From SCUD01 sp036824505 (GTDB lineage Bacteria; Pseudomonadota; Gammaproteobacteria; Steroidobacterales; Steroidobacteraceae): DNA of 64,000 nucleotides. Each line of letters opens with the position of its first letter. The stretch's first letter is position 1. The notes under the pieces were generated by a model. That model saw nothing but the letters and a program-made list of their open reading frames with translations. It was not told where the DNA came from and ran no database searches. The stretch is taken from assembly GCA_036824505.1 (NCBI GenBank), contig DAITAA010000017.1, positions 5,937 to 69,936 on the forward strand, read 5' to 3'. This document shows, one piece after another, positions 16,763-25,610 of the stretch. Both the position numbers and the translations under genes were made by a program.

Positions 16763-17998
16763 ATGAACGCGGCGATCGCCCTGTATGTCCACTTGCCGTG
16801 GTGCATACGTAAATGTCCTTATTGCGATTTTAATTCGCATGCGGCAGCCGAGCATATTCCTCAAGCAGCCTACGTCACTGCTCTGCTCGCCGATCTCGAT
16901 GCTGACCTGGATCTTGCGGCAGGCCGGATCGTCACAAGCGTGTTCCTTGGCGGAGGAACACCCTCTCTTTTCGGCACGCACGCGATAGCGTGCTTGCTGA
17001 CGGGCCTCGCGGCACGCTTGCCATTTGCCGCAGAAGTCGAGATCACGATGGAGGCCAATCCTGGAACCGTCGAGCACGGCCGGTTCGAAGGCTATGCCGC
17101 AGCCGGCGTGAATCGCGTGTCGCTGGGCGCCCAGTCCTTCGATGCGGCGCGGCTCAAGGCCCTCGGCCGTATCCACGGCCCCGAGGAGATCGGCATCGCG
17201 GTTTCAGAACTGCGCGCCGCGTCCATTACCAACTTCAATCTCGATCTCATGTATGCGCTGCCGGAACAGGCGACGGCCGGGGCACTCGCGGACCTGTCGG
17301 CGGCTATCGCGCTCGGCCCCGCGCACCTGTCCCACTATCAGCTGACGCTCGAGCCGGGCACCGCCTTCTATCACCGCCCGCCTGCACTCCCTGACGAAGA
17401 CGAAGCCTTCGAGATGCAGCAGGAATGCCAGCGCGTGCTGGCCGCAGCCGGATTCGACAAGTACGAGGTGTCCGCCTTTGCGCGCTCTGGCAGGCAATGC
17501 CGGCACAACCTGAATTACTGGCGCTTCGGGGACTATCTTGGCATCGGCGCGGGCGCGCATGGCAAGGTCACACTGAACGGCCAGGTCATCCGCACTGAAA
17601 AGCCGCGTATGCCCGGCGAATACCTGCGGCATGCCAGCGCAGGCGCGGGCAATTCGGGCACGCGCCGGCCGGTGCCCCGGGCGGACCTGCCTTTCGAATT
17701 CATGCTGAATGCTCTGCGCCTGCATGAAGGTTTCACGCTGGCAGATTTCGGGGAAGCGACCGGGTTACCCGCCCGGACCATCGAACCCCGGCTTGCCGCA
17801 CTCGTTGCGCGCACGCTGATCGCGGAATCCGACGGCAGATGGCGGCCAACCGAGCTTGGATTCAGGTTCCTGAACGACCTCCAGGCAGCTTTTCTCCCCG
17901 CCGGGGAGACCACGGCTGGCACGGGCGAGTTGTACACAGCGCCCTCCGGGCTCGCTCGGGAGAGGCACTTTCGACATATTGTTAGTGATGTGCCTTAA
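16763..17998 (+). CDS. hemW: HemW-like radical SAM heme chaperone (HemN-related)
   Basis: Radical SAM protein of the HemN/HemW family. The 4Fe-4S site is CIRKCPYC at residues 14-21, followed by DFNSH. GGGTPS and ANPGT of the SAM-binding region come next. The C-terminal HemN domain begins near residue 290. HemW proteins lack the extra N-terminal cysteine of true coproporphyrinogen oxidases and deliver heme to respiratory enzymes; that role is inferred from the family. The last 35 residues after LNDLQAAFLP extend past the usual end, have no clear homology and are Thr/Gly-rich. Confidence 0.88.
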   Translation: MNAAIALYVHLPWCIRKCPYCDFNSHAAAEHIPQAAYVTALLADLDADLDLAAGRIVTSVFLGGGTPSLFGTHAIACLLTGLAARLPFAAEVEITMEANPGTVEHGRFEGYAAAGVNRVSLGAQSFDAARLKALGRIHGPEEIGIAVSELRAASITNFNLDLMYALPEQATAGALADLSAAIALGPAHLSHYQLTLEPGTAFYHRPPALPDEDEAFEMQQECQRVLAAAGFDKYEVSAFARSGRQCRHNLNYWRFGDYLGIGAGAHGKVTLNGQVIRTEKPRMPGEYLRHASAGAGNSGTRRPVPRADLPFEFMLNALRLHEGFTLADFGEATGLPARTIEPRLAALVARTLIAESDGRWRPTELGFRFLNDLQAAFLPAGETTAGTGELYTAPSGLARERHFRHIVSDVP

Positions 17999-18107
17999 CT
18001 GGAATCAGTTAACGCATTGTTTTTATTTGGGAAAAGTAGCTGGTCAAAATTTAATCAAAGCATCATTTAGGCGCGTTCCCGCGAGGCGGTGATCCCCACC
18101 GGGCTGG

Positions 18108-18142
18108 TCATCCACAGAGTTATCCACACAATTTGTGGATAA
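18108..18142. promoter_or_regulatory. Cluster of three DnaA boxes
   Basis: Two perfect DnaA boxes (TTATCCACA) lie head to head: 18120-18128 on the plus strand and 18134-18142 on the minus strand. A third copy with one mismatch (TCATCCACA) is at 18108-18116. All lie within 35 bases, and an AT-rich stretch (18013-18070) is directly upstream. This is the gene-free region between hemW and rpmE. A DnaA titration or regulatory site is the simplest reading. Confidence 0.6.
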
Positions 18143-18201
18143 AGAAAAAATCTGCGCAGATTCCGGCACTTAGGCGGCACCAACAGCGCAGGCCCGGGGC
18201 C

Positions 18202-18230
18202 TTCTGGCGCGAAGTCAGTCCTGCTAGACT
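18202..18230 (+). promoter_or_regulatory. Candidate sigma-70 promoter of rpmE
   Basis: TTCTGG (18202-18207) and TAGACT (18225-18230) are separated by exactly 17 bases. Transcription would start near 18237, about 30 bases before the rpmE ATG. Confidence 0.45.
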
Positions 18231-18268
18231 GCGCGCCCCTTTTCGCCGGACCTCATCAGGATCGCTTC

Positions 18269-18472
18269 ATGAAGGCGGATATACACCCGAAGTACACTGA
18301 AATTACCGTCACCTGCACCTGCGGGAACAAGTTTCAGACGCGCTCCACGCTCGGTGCGAATCTCGACATCGAGGTCTGCTCGAACTGCCACCCGTTTTAC
18401 ACCGGCAAGCAGAAGTTGCTCGACTCGGGCGGCCGCGTCGATCGTTTCCGCAAGAAGTACGGCCTCAAGTAG
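18269..18472 (+). CDS. rpmE: 50S ribosomal protein L31, zinc-binding (C+) form
   Basis: Small protein of the large ribosomal subunit, at the bridge to the 30S head. Its 67 residues start MKADIHPKYTEI and end DRFRKKYGLK. Cysteines at CTCGN and CSNCHPFYTGKQ form the zinc-binding set, so this is the zinc-dependent form rather than the zinc-free paralog made under Zur control. It is a single gene with its own upstream promoter region, followed 68 bases later by the protease gene. Confidence 0.97.
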   Translation: MKADIHPKYTEITVTCTCGNKFQTRSTLGANLDIEVCSNCHPFYTGKQKLLDSGGRVDRFRKKYGLK

Positions 18473-18540
18473 GGCCAGGACCGGCGGCGCCGGTCAACTT
18501 TCTCTCCCACGGCGCGTCTAAGCCGGGCCGGGAGGATTAC

Positions 18541-20052
18541 ATGCCGAAGCTGCCAGGGAACCTACTGACCTTCTGCGCCGCCGCATTGCTCGCAGCGAGC
18601 GCGATCAGCGCCGTCGCGGCACCCGCCGAAGAGCCCAAAGCCGAAGAGACGCAAGCCGAAGCGGCCAAGAGCGAGAAGCCCAAGAAACCGAGCCGCGAAG
18701 CCAGGCAGGCGCAGGCGATTCACGCGCAGGTTCTCCAGACCATGGGCGTGCACGATGACCTCGAATTGCAGGAATACGTTCAGCGCGTCGGCGAGAAGGT
18801 CGCAAAGTTCAGCAGCCGCCCCGATCTCGACTGGAAGTTCACGATCGTCGACACCGACGATGTCAACGCCTTCGCGACCATGGGCGGCTATGTCTACATT
18901 TCCCGCGGCATCCTGCCCTACATGCAGAACGAGGCCCAGCTCGCCGCTGTGCTTGGCCACGAAGCCGCGCACATCGCCGCGCGTCATGCCCAGGCCAAGC
19001 AGAAGAAAACGGCGCTGGCGGGTATTGCAAGCGCGGCCACGGCGATTTTTACCGGCGTGCCCGCACTCGCCGACCTGACGAACTTGGCGGGAGCCGCGAT
19101 CATCAGCGGCTATGGCCGGGAGGCGGAACTCGAAGCCGACCGGCTCGGTGCGGAATACCTCGCCAAGGCAGGCTATGACCCCGAGGCGATGATCGAGATG
19201 CTCTCGTTGTTGAAGGACCAGGATACTTTCGAGCGTGAGCGCGCGCGTATCGAAAAGCGCGAGCCGCACATCTATCACGGCACATTCGCGACCCACCCAA
19301 GCAATGACATGCGCCTGCAACAGGCTGTCGCGGCCTCTGGCAGCCTGAAGAACAAGGCGACCGGCGAAATCTCCAATACCGAGGGATACCTGAAAGAGAT
19401 CAACGGACTACCGGTCGGTTCCAGCCGGCGCCAGGGCATGGTGCGTGACAACCGTTTCTATCACGCGGATTACCAGCTGACGATGGCTTTCCCGAAGGGT
19501 TGGCAGGTCGTGAACGAACCGCAGCAGATCCTGGCCATCGGCCCGAACAAGGAGCACGTGATGGAGCTCCGCGCCCAGGCGCCGCCGTCCGATATCACCG
19601 ACCCGCGGGATTTCGCGATGCGCGGACTTGCCAACCGGCGCCTCGAACGCCCCGAAAGCCTCGACATCAATGGCCTGCACGCCTGGACCGCCGTCGTGCA
19701 CGGCGACGCGTCGCCCTACGGCCAGTCCACGAATGTCCGCTACATCATCATCTACTACAGCAACCTGATGTGGATCTTCAAAGCCGCGAGCCGCTCGGGC
19801 GATGTCGTGCCCAGCGGCGATCCGTTCTTCCTCTCGACGGCGAATACTTTCCGCCGACTGCGCGCCAATGAGTTCCAGCTTGCCGAGCCGTATCGCCTGC
19901 ACATCGTGCGCGCGGCCGAGGGCGATACATTCGAAGAACTCGCCAAGAGTTCCGCAATAAAGAAGTACCCGGTCCAGCAGCTGCGGCTGTTCAATGATCT
20001 CTATCCGGAAGGTGAACCGGTGCCGGGTAACTGGATCAAGATCGTCGAATAG
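18541..20052 (+). CDS. Periplasmic M48 family metalloprotease with C-terminal LysM-like region
   Basis: Predicted exported zinc protease of the M48 (BepA/LoiP-like) group. Of 503 residues, the first 27 are a signal peptide ending AVAA. A Glu/Lys-rich linker runs to about residue 55. The peptidase domain has HEAAH at 140-144 and the third ligand in REAELEADRLG. After GYLKEINGLPVG comes a second domain. The last 50 residues (RLHIVRAAEGDTFEELA to the end) resemble a degenerate LysM peptidoglycan-binding module. A role in outer-membrane protein quality control is inferred from BepA. GGGAGGATTAC precedes the ATG. Confidence 0.85.
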   Translation: MPKLPGNLLTFCAAALLAASAISAVAAPAEEPKAEETQAEAAKSEKPKKPSREARQAQAIHAQVLQTMGVHDDLELQEYVQRVGEKVAKFSSRPDLDWKFTIVDTDDVNAFATMGGYVYISRGILPYMQNEAQLAAVLGHEAAHIAARHAQAKQKKTALAGIASAATAIFTGVPALADLTNLAGAAIISGYGREAELEADRLGAEYLAKAGYDPEAMIEMLSLLKDQDTFERERARIEKREPHIYHGTFATHPSNDMRLQQAVAASGSLKNKATGEISNTEGYLKEINGLPVGSSRRQGMVRDNRFYHADYQLTMAFPKGWQVVNEPQQILAIGPNKEHVMELRAQAPPSDITDPRDFAMRGLANRRLERPESLDINGLHAWTAVVHGDASPYGQSTNVRYIIIYYSNLMWIFKAASRSGDVVPSGDPFFLSTANTFRRLRANEFQLAEPYRLHIVRAAEGDTFEELAKSSAIKKYPVQQLRLFNDLYPEGEPVPGNWIKIVE

Positions 20053-20058
20053 CGGCGG

Positions 20059-20658
20059 TTACCAGCCGGCCTCGCGCATCCGCGCGGCAAGACCCGTAAG
20101 CGCCTGGGCGCGATGACTCACGCGATTTTTCTCGGCTGCCGGCATCTCCGCCGCGGTGCGCGTGTCGCCAGCCACGACGAACAGCGGATCAAAGCCGAAG
20201 CCGCCCGTACCGCGCGGCTTGTGACCGATGCGGCCCTCCCACGCAGCTTCGGTGATGATCGGCAGGGGATCGTCGGCATGACGGACAAAGGTCATGGCGC
20301 AGCGAAAACGCGCACCACGCCGTGCGTCGGGAATTCCTGCAAGCTCCGCCAGCAGCAGTTCGTTGTTGTCGCGCGCACTGGCCGCGGCGCCGGCGTAACG
20401 CGCCGAATGCAGACCCGGGCGCCCGCCCAGCGCGTCGACTTCCAGACCGGAATCATCGGCAATGGCCGGGAGTCCGGTACGCGCAGCCGCGTTACGCGCC
20501 TTGATCAGCGCATTCGCAACGAAACTCGCACCGACCTCAGGGGGCGGCGTAATGCCGAATTCGCTTTGTGGGATGACTTCGAGGGCATGATCGCAAAGAA
20601 TCGCGCGCATCTCGGCGAGCTTGCCGGCATTCCCGGTGGCTAGAACCACGCGTCGCAT
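20059..20658 (-). CDS. rdgB: XTP/dITP pyrophosphatase (RdgB/HAM1)
   Basis: Hydrolyses non-canonical purine triphosphates (XTP, dITP, ITP) to monophosphates, keeping them out of DNA and RNA. The ATG at 20658 begins MRRVVLATGNAGKLAEM, the family's N-terminal nucleotide-binding motif. ADDSGLEVDAL, PGLHSARYAG and the TGGFGFDPLF signature follow. The 199 residues match the family. It lies 14 bases after rph, with which it is probably cotranscribed. Confidence 0.96.
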   Translation of the reverse strand: MRRVVLATGNAGKLAEMRAILCDHALEVIPQSEFGITPPPEVGASFVANALIKARNAAARTGLPAIADDSGLEVDALGGRPGLHSARYAGAAASARDNNELLLAELAGIPDARRGARFRCAMTFVRHADDPLPIITEAAWEGRIGHKPRGTGGFGFDPLFVVAGDTRTAAEMPAAEKNRVSHRAQALTGLAARMREAGW

Positions 20659-20672
20659 CGCCTGCGTCCGCT

Positions 20673-21389
20673 TCAGCCGGACCGCGCCTCGTTCTGCAAT
20701 TCGCAAAGCCTGCCGATGCCGCGGGCTGCCAGATCCAGCAATGCGTCGAGTTCGTCACGCCGGAACGCGTGGCCTTCCGCCGTGCCCTGCACTTCGATGA
20801 AGCCACCGCCTGAATTCATCACGACATTCATGTCGGTTTCCGCTTCGGCGTCCTCGGCGTAATCGAGATCGAGCACCTTTTCGCCGGCCACGATGCCGAC
20901 CGATACGGCCGCTATCTGGCCGTGCAGCGGATTGCGCTCCAGCTGGCCGCGGCTCTTCAGTGTATCCACGGCATCTGCAAGCGCCACGTAGCCGCCCGTG
21001 ATCGCCGCGGTCCGTGTGCCGCCGTCGGCCTGCAGGACGTCGCAATCGATCGTGATGGTGCGCTCACCGATGGCGCCGAGATCGATGCAGGCGCGCAGCG
21101 ACCGGCCGATCAGGCGCTGGATCTCCTGCGTACGGCCGCCCTGCCGGCCACGCGCCGCCTCGCGCGCGGTTCGCGTATGGGTTGCGCGTGGCAGCATGCC
21201 GTATTCCGCGGTCAGCCAGCCGCGGCCGCTGTTGCGCAAGAATTGCGGTACCCCATTCTCGACGCTCGCCGTGCAAAGCACCCGTGTCGCGCCGAACTCG
21301 GCGAGTACCGAGCCCTCGGCGTGCGCGGTATAGCGGCGCGTGAATCGCACCGGCCGCAATTGATCAGCCGCCCGCCCGCCTGCACGCAT
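20673..21389 (-). CDS. rph: Ribonuclease PH
   Basis: Phosphorolytic 3'-5' exoribonuclease that trims tRNA precursors; works as a hexamer. Its 238 residues include the family stretches RPVRFTRRYT, AEYGMLPRAT, QEIQRLIGRSLRA, DCDVLQADGGTRTAAI and DLDYAEDAEAETDMNVV. The last holds the metal-binding acidic residues. The full-length C-terminus argues for an active enzyme. It is followed by rdgB and preceded by the PP2C gene on the same strand. Confidence 0.97.
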   Translation of the reverse strand: MRAGGRAADQLRPVRFTRRYTAHAEGSVLAEFGATRVLCTASVENGVPQFLRNSGRGWLTAEYGMLPRATHTRTAREAARGRQGGRTQEIQRLIGRSLRACIDLGAIGERTITIDCDVLQADGGTRTAAITGGYVALADAVDTLKSRGQLERNPLHGQIAAVSVGIVAGEKVLDLDYAEDAEAETDMNVVMNSGGGFIEVQGTAEGHAFRRDELDALLDLAARGIGRLCELQNEARSG

Positions 21390-21407
21390 TCCTGCCCCCC
21401 AATTCCG

Positions 21408-22151
21408 TCAGTTGTGCCAGCAGAGGCCGGCCGCCGAAACATTGTCACTGTGCGGAGCCGATGTGGCCACCGCATGCTCCGCGAGTGCCTTCAGCGAATC
21501 AGCGCAGCTGCCATTGCCCGGCCGCCAGAACCCGGCGATTTCGCTGTCCTTCAGATTGGCCCATAAACCATCGGTGCAGACCAGCAGCACATCTCCGTCC
21601 ATCAGCGGCTGGCGTTTCGATATCGACATTTCGGGCAGCACCGGTTCGCCGCCCAGGCAACATTCAACGTAATTGCGCATCGGGTGGCCGGGGATTTCCT
21701 CCTCGCGGATCGTGCCCTCGCGCAGCAGTTGTTCCACATGGCTATGGTCACGCGTCCGGGCAAGCACGGTGCCGCCGCGCAGGTGATAAACGCGGCTGTC
21801 GCCGACATGTGCCCAGTAGGCTTCGCCGCGCTGCACCAGGCAGATGGCACAGGTGGCCCGGGGCCGCAGGTCCATCGCCAGTTTGACGCCGATCGTGACG
21901 ATCGCCGAGTGCGCTCGGCCCAATGCCAGATGCAGGAATCCGAGCGGATCGAACAGCGGCTTTGGCAGGTTGTTGAACATGTCCTGGACGATCCGGCAGC
22001 CGGCTTCCGCGGCGCGCGCGCCATGGGCGTGACCGCCCATGCCATCCATTGCAATGAGCAGTGCCGAACCATTGCCAGCCGCGACTGCGGCGCGATCCTG
22101 GTTTTCCTCGCGATCGCCGACGAGGCTGATGTCCGCGAACTCGAACTGCAC
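21408..22151 (-). CDS. PP2C (PPM) family serine/threonine phosphatase
   Basis: Metal-dependent protein phosphatase of 247 residues. The N-terminus has the VGDREENQDR form of motif 1. MDGMGGHAHG near residue 36 holds the first metal aspartate. HVGDSRVYHLRGG is motif 8, and LLVCTDGLW is the later metal-site motif. The usual SDNVT(A/V) end is SDNVSAAG. No partner Ser/Thr kinase is visible nearby, so the substrate is unknown. It is divergent from yicC across 95 bases, which contain TAAACT as a possible yicC -10. Confidence 0.9.
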   Translation of the reverse strand: MQFEFADISLVGDREENQDRAAVAAGNGSALLIAMDGMGGHAHGARAAEAGCRIVQDMFNNLPKPLFDPLGFLHLALGRAHSAIVTIGVKLAMDLRPRATCAICLVQRGEAYWAHVGDSRVYHLRGGTVLARTRDHSHVEQLLREGTIREEEIPGHPMRNYVECCLGGEPVLPEMSISKRQPLMDGDVLLVCTDGLWANLKDSEIAGFWRPGNGSCADSLKALAEHAVATSAPHSDNVSAAGLCWHN

Positions 22152-22246
22152 GCGCCCCCCCCGAAATCTGCCATGCCGGCCCGTCTGCTAAACTGCAGCG
22201 CAGCTTACAACACCGGCTCGCGGCCGGCCCCGGGGATACAAGACAG

Positions 22247-23113
22247 ATGTTAAGAAGCATGACTGGCTTCGCCCGCTGTGAGCGGACGATGACGCTGGGC
22301 GTGCTGGCCTGGGAGCTTCGGGGCGTCAATCACCGCTATCTCGAGGTCGGCATGCGCCTTCCCGAGGAATTGCGCGGCGTCGAAGCGGAATTCCGCCAGG
22401 CGATCGCAGCAGTCGCGCGCCGCGGCAAGGTCGATGCAACGCTTTACCTGCGCCAGGCCAGCCCCGGCCTGCGGGAATTCGAACTGGATGACAGGCTGCT
22501 CGACCGCCTGGTCGAGAATGCGCTGCTCATACAGCGCCGGCTCGGCACTGCCGGCCATATCGATGCCGTCGACCTGCTGCGCTGGCCCGGTGTGATCCGC
22601 GAGCCGGAGCGCGATACGGCACCGCTCGTCGCGACGGCTCGCGAGCTCCTCGCCGAGACCTTGATGAGCTTCCAGGCGTCGCGTGAGAACGAGGGCGAAC
22701 GTATCGCGGAGATGCTCGAAATCCGCGCCCGGGGCGTGCAGAGGATTTCAAAGCAGGTTGCCGCCAGGCTGCCCGAAGTGCATGCGCGCATTCACGCGCG
22801 GCTGAAGGAACGCCTCATCGCGTTGACAGCGGAGGCCAGCCCCGAGCGGCTCGAACAGGAAATTGCGATCCTGGTCCAGAAGATGGACGTTTCCGAGGAA
22901 CTGGACCGCCTGCAAAGCCACGTGGAGGAAATGACCCAGACATTGGCCGCCGGAGAGGCGGTCGGCCGCAAGCTCGATTTCCTGATGCAGGAATTCAACC
23001 GCGAGGCCAATACGCTGTCGTCAAAATCCCAGGACGTCGAGACGACGCGCTCAGCCGTGGAACTCAAGGTCCTGATCGAGCAGATGCGCGAGCAGATCCA
23101 GAACGTCGAGTGA
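22247..23113 (+). CDS. yicC: YicC family endoribonuclease
   Basis: Conserved protein of 288 residues starting MLRSMTGFAR, the YicC_N signature. The first half contains WELRGVNHRYLEV; the second half is the DUF1732 domain, with QEFNREANTLSSKS and ELKVLIEQMREQIQNVE at the end. E. coli YicC acts as an endoribonuclease on small RNA targets; that activity is assumed by homology. In Pseudomonas yicC is followed by gmk; here about 4.5 kb of other genes intervene. Confidence 0.93.
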   Translation: MLRSMTGFARCERTMTLGVLAWELRGVNHRYLEVGMRLPEELRGVEAEFRQAIAAVARRGKVDATLYLRQASPGLREFELDDRLLDRLVENALLIQRRLGTAGHIDAVDLLRWPGVIREPERDTAPLVATARELLAETLMSFQASRENEGERIAEMLEIRARGVQRISKQVAARLPEVHARIHARLKERLIALTAEASPERLEQEIAILVQKMDVSEELDRLQSHVEEMTQTLAAGEAVGRKLDFLMQEFNREANTLSSKSQDVETTRSAVELKVLIEQMREQIQNVE

Positions 23114-23308
23114 CGTTGCGGCAAAGGACGTCCAGCCCCCGGCAGGCGGGGCTAACAGCCACCACCTTTCTTGCGGTTACTACGTATTGCCAATGGGTGC
23201 GCCTGTCTGGCTCCATTAGGGCGAATCCTAGGACGTGAAGGTCCGCCGGAGGCGGATATAGTCGTTCGCCGGCGCGCCGTTCCCAATATCTTGGGGAGGG
23301 ACCGAGCA
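23114..23308 (+). promoter_or_regulatory. Leader and candidate promoter of the redox cassette
   Basis: No gene in this 195-base stretch. A 6-bp hairpin (23242-23247 with 23251-23256, three-base loop) directly abuts TATAGT (23257-23262), a good -10 hexamer. No matching -35 was found at 17 bases, which would fit an activator-dependent or alternative-sigma promoter. GGGGAGGG before the ATG at 23309 is a strong ribosome binding site. Confidence 0.35.
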
Positions 23309-24523
23309 ATGACAGGTCGTTACGCGTCGATGTGCGCGGTGTTGGCCGGCGCAGTCCTGCCCGCCGCACTTGCGCTGGCGGAGCCGCTTGGTTTGCCACC
23401 AGTGCCGGTTCCAGCAGCCAATCCCATGACGCCGGAGAAGATCGCCCTCGGCAGTCGGTTATTCAACGACAAGCGATTCAGCTCAACCGGGCAGGTGAGC
23501 TGTGCCACCTGCCATGATCCTGACAAGGCGTTCACCGACAGCCCCCGCAGCACGTCCGAGGGCATCAACAAGCTCACGGGCACGCGCAATGCGCCGACAA
23601 TCGTCAACGCCGCCTATTTCGCGCATCAGTTCTGGGACGGCCGCTCGCCGGATCTCGAAGACCAGTCGCAGCATCCGTTCATGAACCCGGTCGAAATGGG
23701 GCTGCCAGATCACGAGCCCATCCTTAAGATCGTCCGCTCGGACCCCGAATACGCTGTGTCGTTCCGTCATGTGTTTGGGGTGGGACCAGACGCCATCACA
23801 ATGCGGCACGTACAGTTGGCGATCGCGACCTTCGAGCGCACGATCGTCGCAGGCGATTCACCCTTCGACAAGTACTACTTCGGCGGCGACAAGAGCGCCA
23901 TGAGTGATGAGGCGGTGCGCGGCTTCCAGGTGTTCCTCGGTGACGGGCGTTGTGTCTCTTGCCACACCATCGAGCAGGACCACGCGCTCTTCACGGACAA
24001 CCGTTTCCACAACATCGGCGTAGGCATCAATCGCATCCAGGACAAAGTGCCGGAGATTGCGCCAAGGTTCATCGAGGCGAAGACCAAGGGAATTGACGTG
24101 GACAAGGCGGTGCTATCGGATCCTTCAACCTCCGAGCTGGGGCGCTTTGCGATCACGGAAGGCCTAGACGAGCTCGGCGCGTTCAAGACACCGACGCTAC
24201 GCAACGTCGCAGTCACCGCACCGTTCATGCACGACGGCAGCCTGAAATCGCTGCGCGACGTAATCGTGCACTACAACAACGGTGGCGTGACGAACAAGGG
24301 TGAGCACGTCAACGACTTCCTGAGCGGCGGTATCCGGCCGCTGAATCTCACGGAAGACCAGATCTCTGATCTCGTAGCGTTCATGGAGGCACTCACGAGC
24401 CCGCAATTTTCCAAGCCGCCATTGACCGCGGGCAAGTTTGGACCCCCGGCGTCCAACGTCAAGTCGCAAGCACCGGATGCTACGGCCAGCAGAATGATTG
24501 CATCGGCAGGAGGCACGCCATGA
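23309..24523 (+). CDS. Di-heme cytochrome c peroxidase (CcpA/MauG family)
   Basis: Periplasmic c-type cytochrome of 404 residues with a signal peptide cut near ALALA. Heme sites are CATCH (65-69) and CVSCH (215-219). Between them lie LTGTRNAPTIVNAAYF and NPVEMG, whose Glu is the usual active-site acid of this family. TLRNVAVTAPFMHDGSL near residue 310 supplies the distal region of the electron-transfer heme. Family members reduce H2O2 or oxidise a bound protein or small substrate; which applies here is not readable. It is the first gene of a cassette, overlapping the phosphoesterase by ATGA. The ATG at 23309 has GGGGAGGG upstream. Confidence 0.88.
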   Translation: MTGRYASMCAVLAGAVLPAALALAEPLGLPPVPVPAANPMTPEKIALGSRLFNDKRFSSTGQVSCATCHDPDKAFTDSPRSTSEGINKLTGTRNAPTIVNAAYFAHQFWDGRSPDLEDQSQHPFMNPVEMGLPDHEPILKIVRSDPEYAVSFRHVFGVGPDAITMRHVQLAIATFERTIVAGDSPFDKYYFGGDKSAMSDEAVRGFQVFLGDGRCVSCHTIEQDHALFTDNRFHNIGVGINRIQDKVPEIAPRFIEAKTKGIDVDKAVLSDPSTSELGRFAITEGLDELGAFKTPTLRNVAVTAPFMHDGSLKSLRDVIVHYNNGGVTNKGEHVNDFLSGGIRPLNLTEDQISDLVAFMEALTSPQFSKPPLTAGKFGPPASNVKSQAPDATASRMIASAGGTP

Positions 24524-25593
24524 ACAAGTCGTATTCCAGACGTCGCCTCCTGCAGACGGCGGGCTCCATGGCTGCCGTTAGCGTATTACCACTCACCTGG
24601 GTCGAGCTGGCATTCGCCAAATCTGAGCAGAACTTCACTTTTGCCTACATTTCGGATTCGCACATCCAGCACATCAAAGGCAGCCAGTTCGTAAACAACT
24701 GGGACCGCGGGCTGATTCGCTCGGTGGCCGAGACCAACCTGATCTCACCGCAGCCCGACTTCGTCATGTTCGGCGGCGACCTCGCGCAGCTCGGCACCAG
24801 GGCCGAACTGGACCATGGCGCCGAAATGTTGAGCAGGTTGCACGGCAAACAGCGCTACGTGATGGGCGAGCATGACTACTACCTCGATCTCGGCGAATAT
24901 TGGAGCAAGCTCTTCGGCCCTCAGTACTACAGCTTCAACCACAAGGGCGTGCACTTCATCGTACTGAACAGCGTCCTCACCACCGACGAGTGGACGTACA
25001 AGCGCTGGCCAACCGCCGAGCAGCGCATGCTCGAGATGGCTGGTCTCGACAACCCTAACGGATCGCCGTTCATGGTGGGCGAAAAGCAGCGAGCATGGCT
25101 CGCCGATGACCTCGCCGGGATCTCGAAGGACACCCCCATCGTGGTGTTCTCGCACTCGCCGCTCCAGAAGATCTACAAGGGCTGGAATTTCTGGACTGAC
25201 GACGCCGAGCAGGTGCAGGCGTTGCTGCAGCCGTTCTCGAAGGTCAACGTAATCTACGGGCACGTACACCAGATCCAGTACAACCAGATCGGCAACATTA
25301 GTTTCAACTCGGTGATGGCGACGGCTTGGCCGTGGCCGTATCCACAGGGTTACGCGCAGGCCCAGAGCATGCTGCCGAAGCTCACCATCCCGATGAATCG
25401 CGCGGACCCATTCTTCGAGCGCGACGCCACCGGCTGGCAGTTGGTCGATGTCAACACGGGCCGCGTGGATCTCAACTACAACCTGTACAGCAACCGTTCG
25501 CGCACCGTGGCGTTCGACCCGAAGCTCGGGCACCCGGCCGACAAGCAGTTCCAAGGCGAAGCAGTCCTCGCACCCAATCAAGTCCACTATTGA
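24520..25593 (+). CDS. Tat-exported calcineurin-like metallophosphoesterase with atypical GEHD motif
   Basis: A 357-residue predicted periplasmic phosphoesterase. The Tat motif SRRRLLQ is at residues 6-12, followed by a hydrophobic stretch to about 33. Metal-site motifs are SDSH (45-48), GGD (85-87), GEHD (116-119), a later FSHSPL and GHVH. The canonical motif is GNH(D/E), so the bridging-metal Asn is replaced by Glu117, and the GDxx(D/N)xG aspartate is also absent. Tat export suggests cytoplasmic metal loading. It overlaps the peroxidase gene and is followed 17 bases later by a cytochrome c gene. Substrate unknown. Confidence 0.82.
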   Translation: MNKSYSRRRLLQTAGSMAAVSVLPLTWVELAFAKSEQNFTFAYISDSHIQHIKGSQFVNNWDRGLIRSVAETNLISPQPDFVMFGGDLAQLGTRAELDHGAEMLSRLHGKQRYVMGEHDYYLDLGEYWSKLFGPQYYSFNHKGVHFIVLNSVLTTDEWTYKRWPTAEQRMLEMAGLDNPNGSPFMVGEKQRAWLADDLAGISKDTPIVVFSHSPLQKIYKGWNFWTDDAEQVQALLQPFSKVNVIYGHVHQIQYNQIGNISFNSVMATAWPWPYPQGYAQAQSMLPKLTIPMNRADPFFERDATGWQLVDVNTGRVDLNYNLYSNRSRTVAFDPKLGHPADKQFQGEAVLAPNQVHY

Positions 25594-25610
25594 GCCGGGG
25601 AGAAATCAAC

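Noticed and set aside
18013..18268. Chromosomal replication origin at the DnaA boxes
   Set aside because: Only three boxes and none of the usual origin neighbours (dnaA, dnaN, mnmG, rpmH); kept as a DnaA-binding cluster instead.
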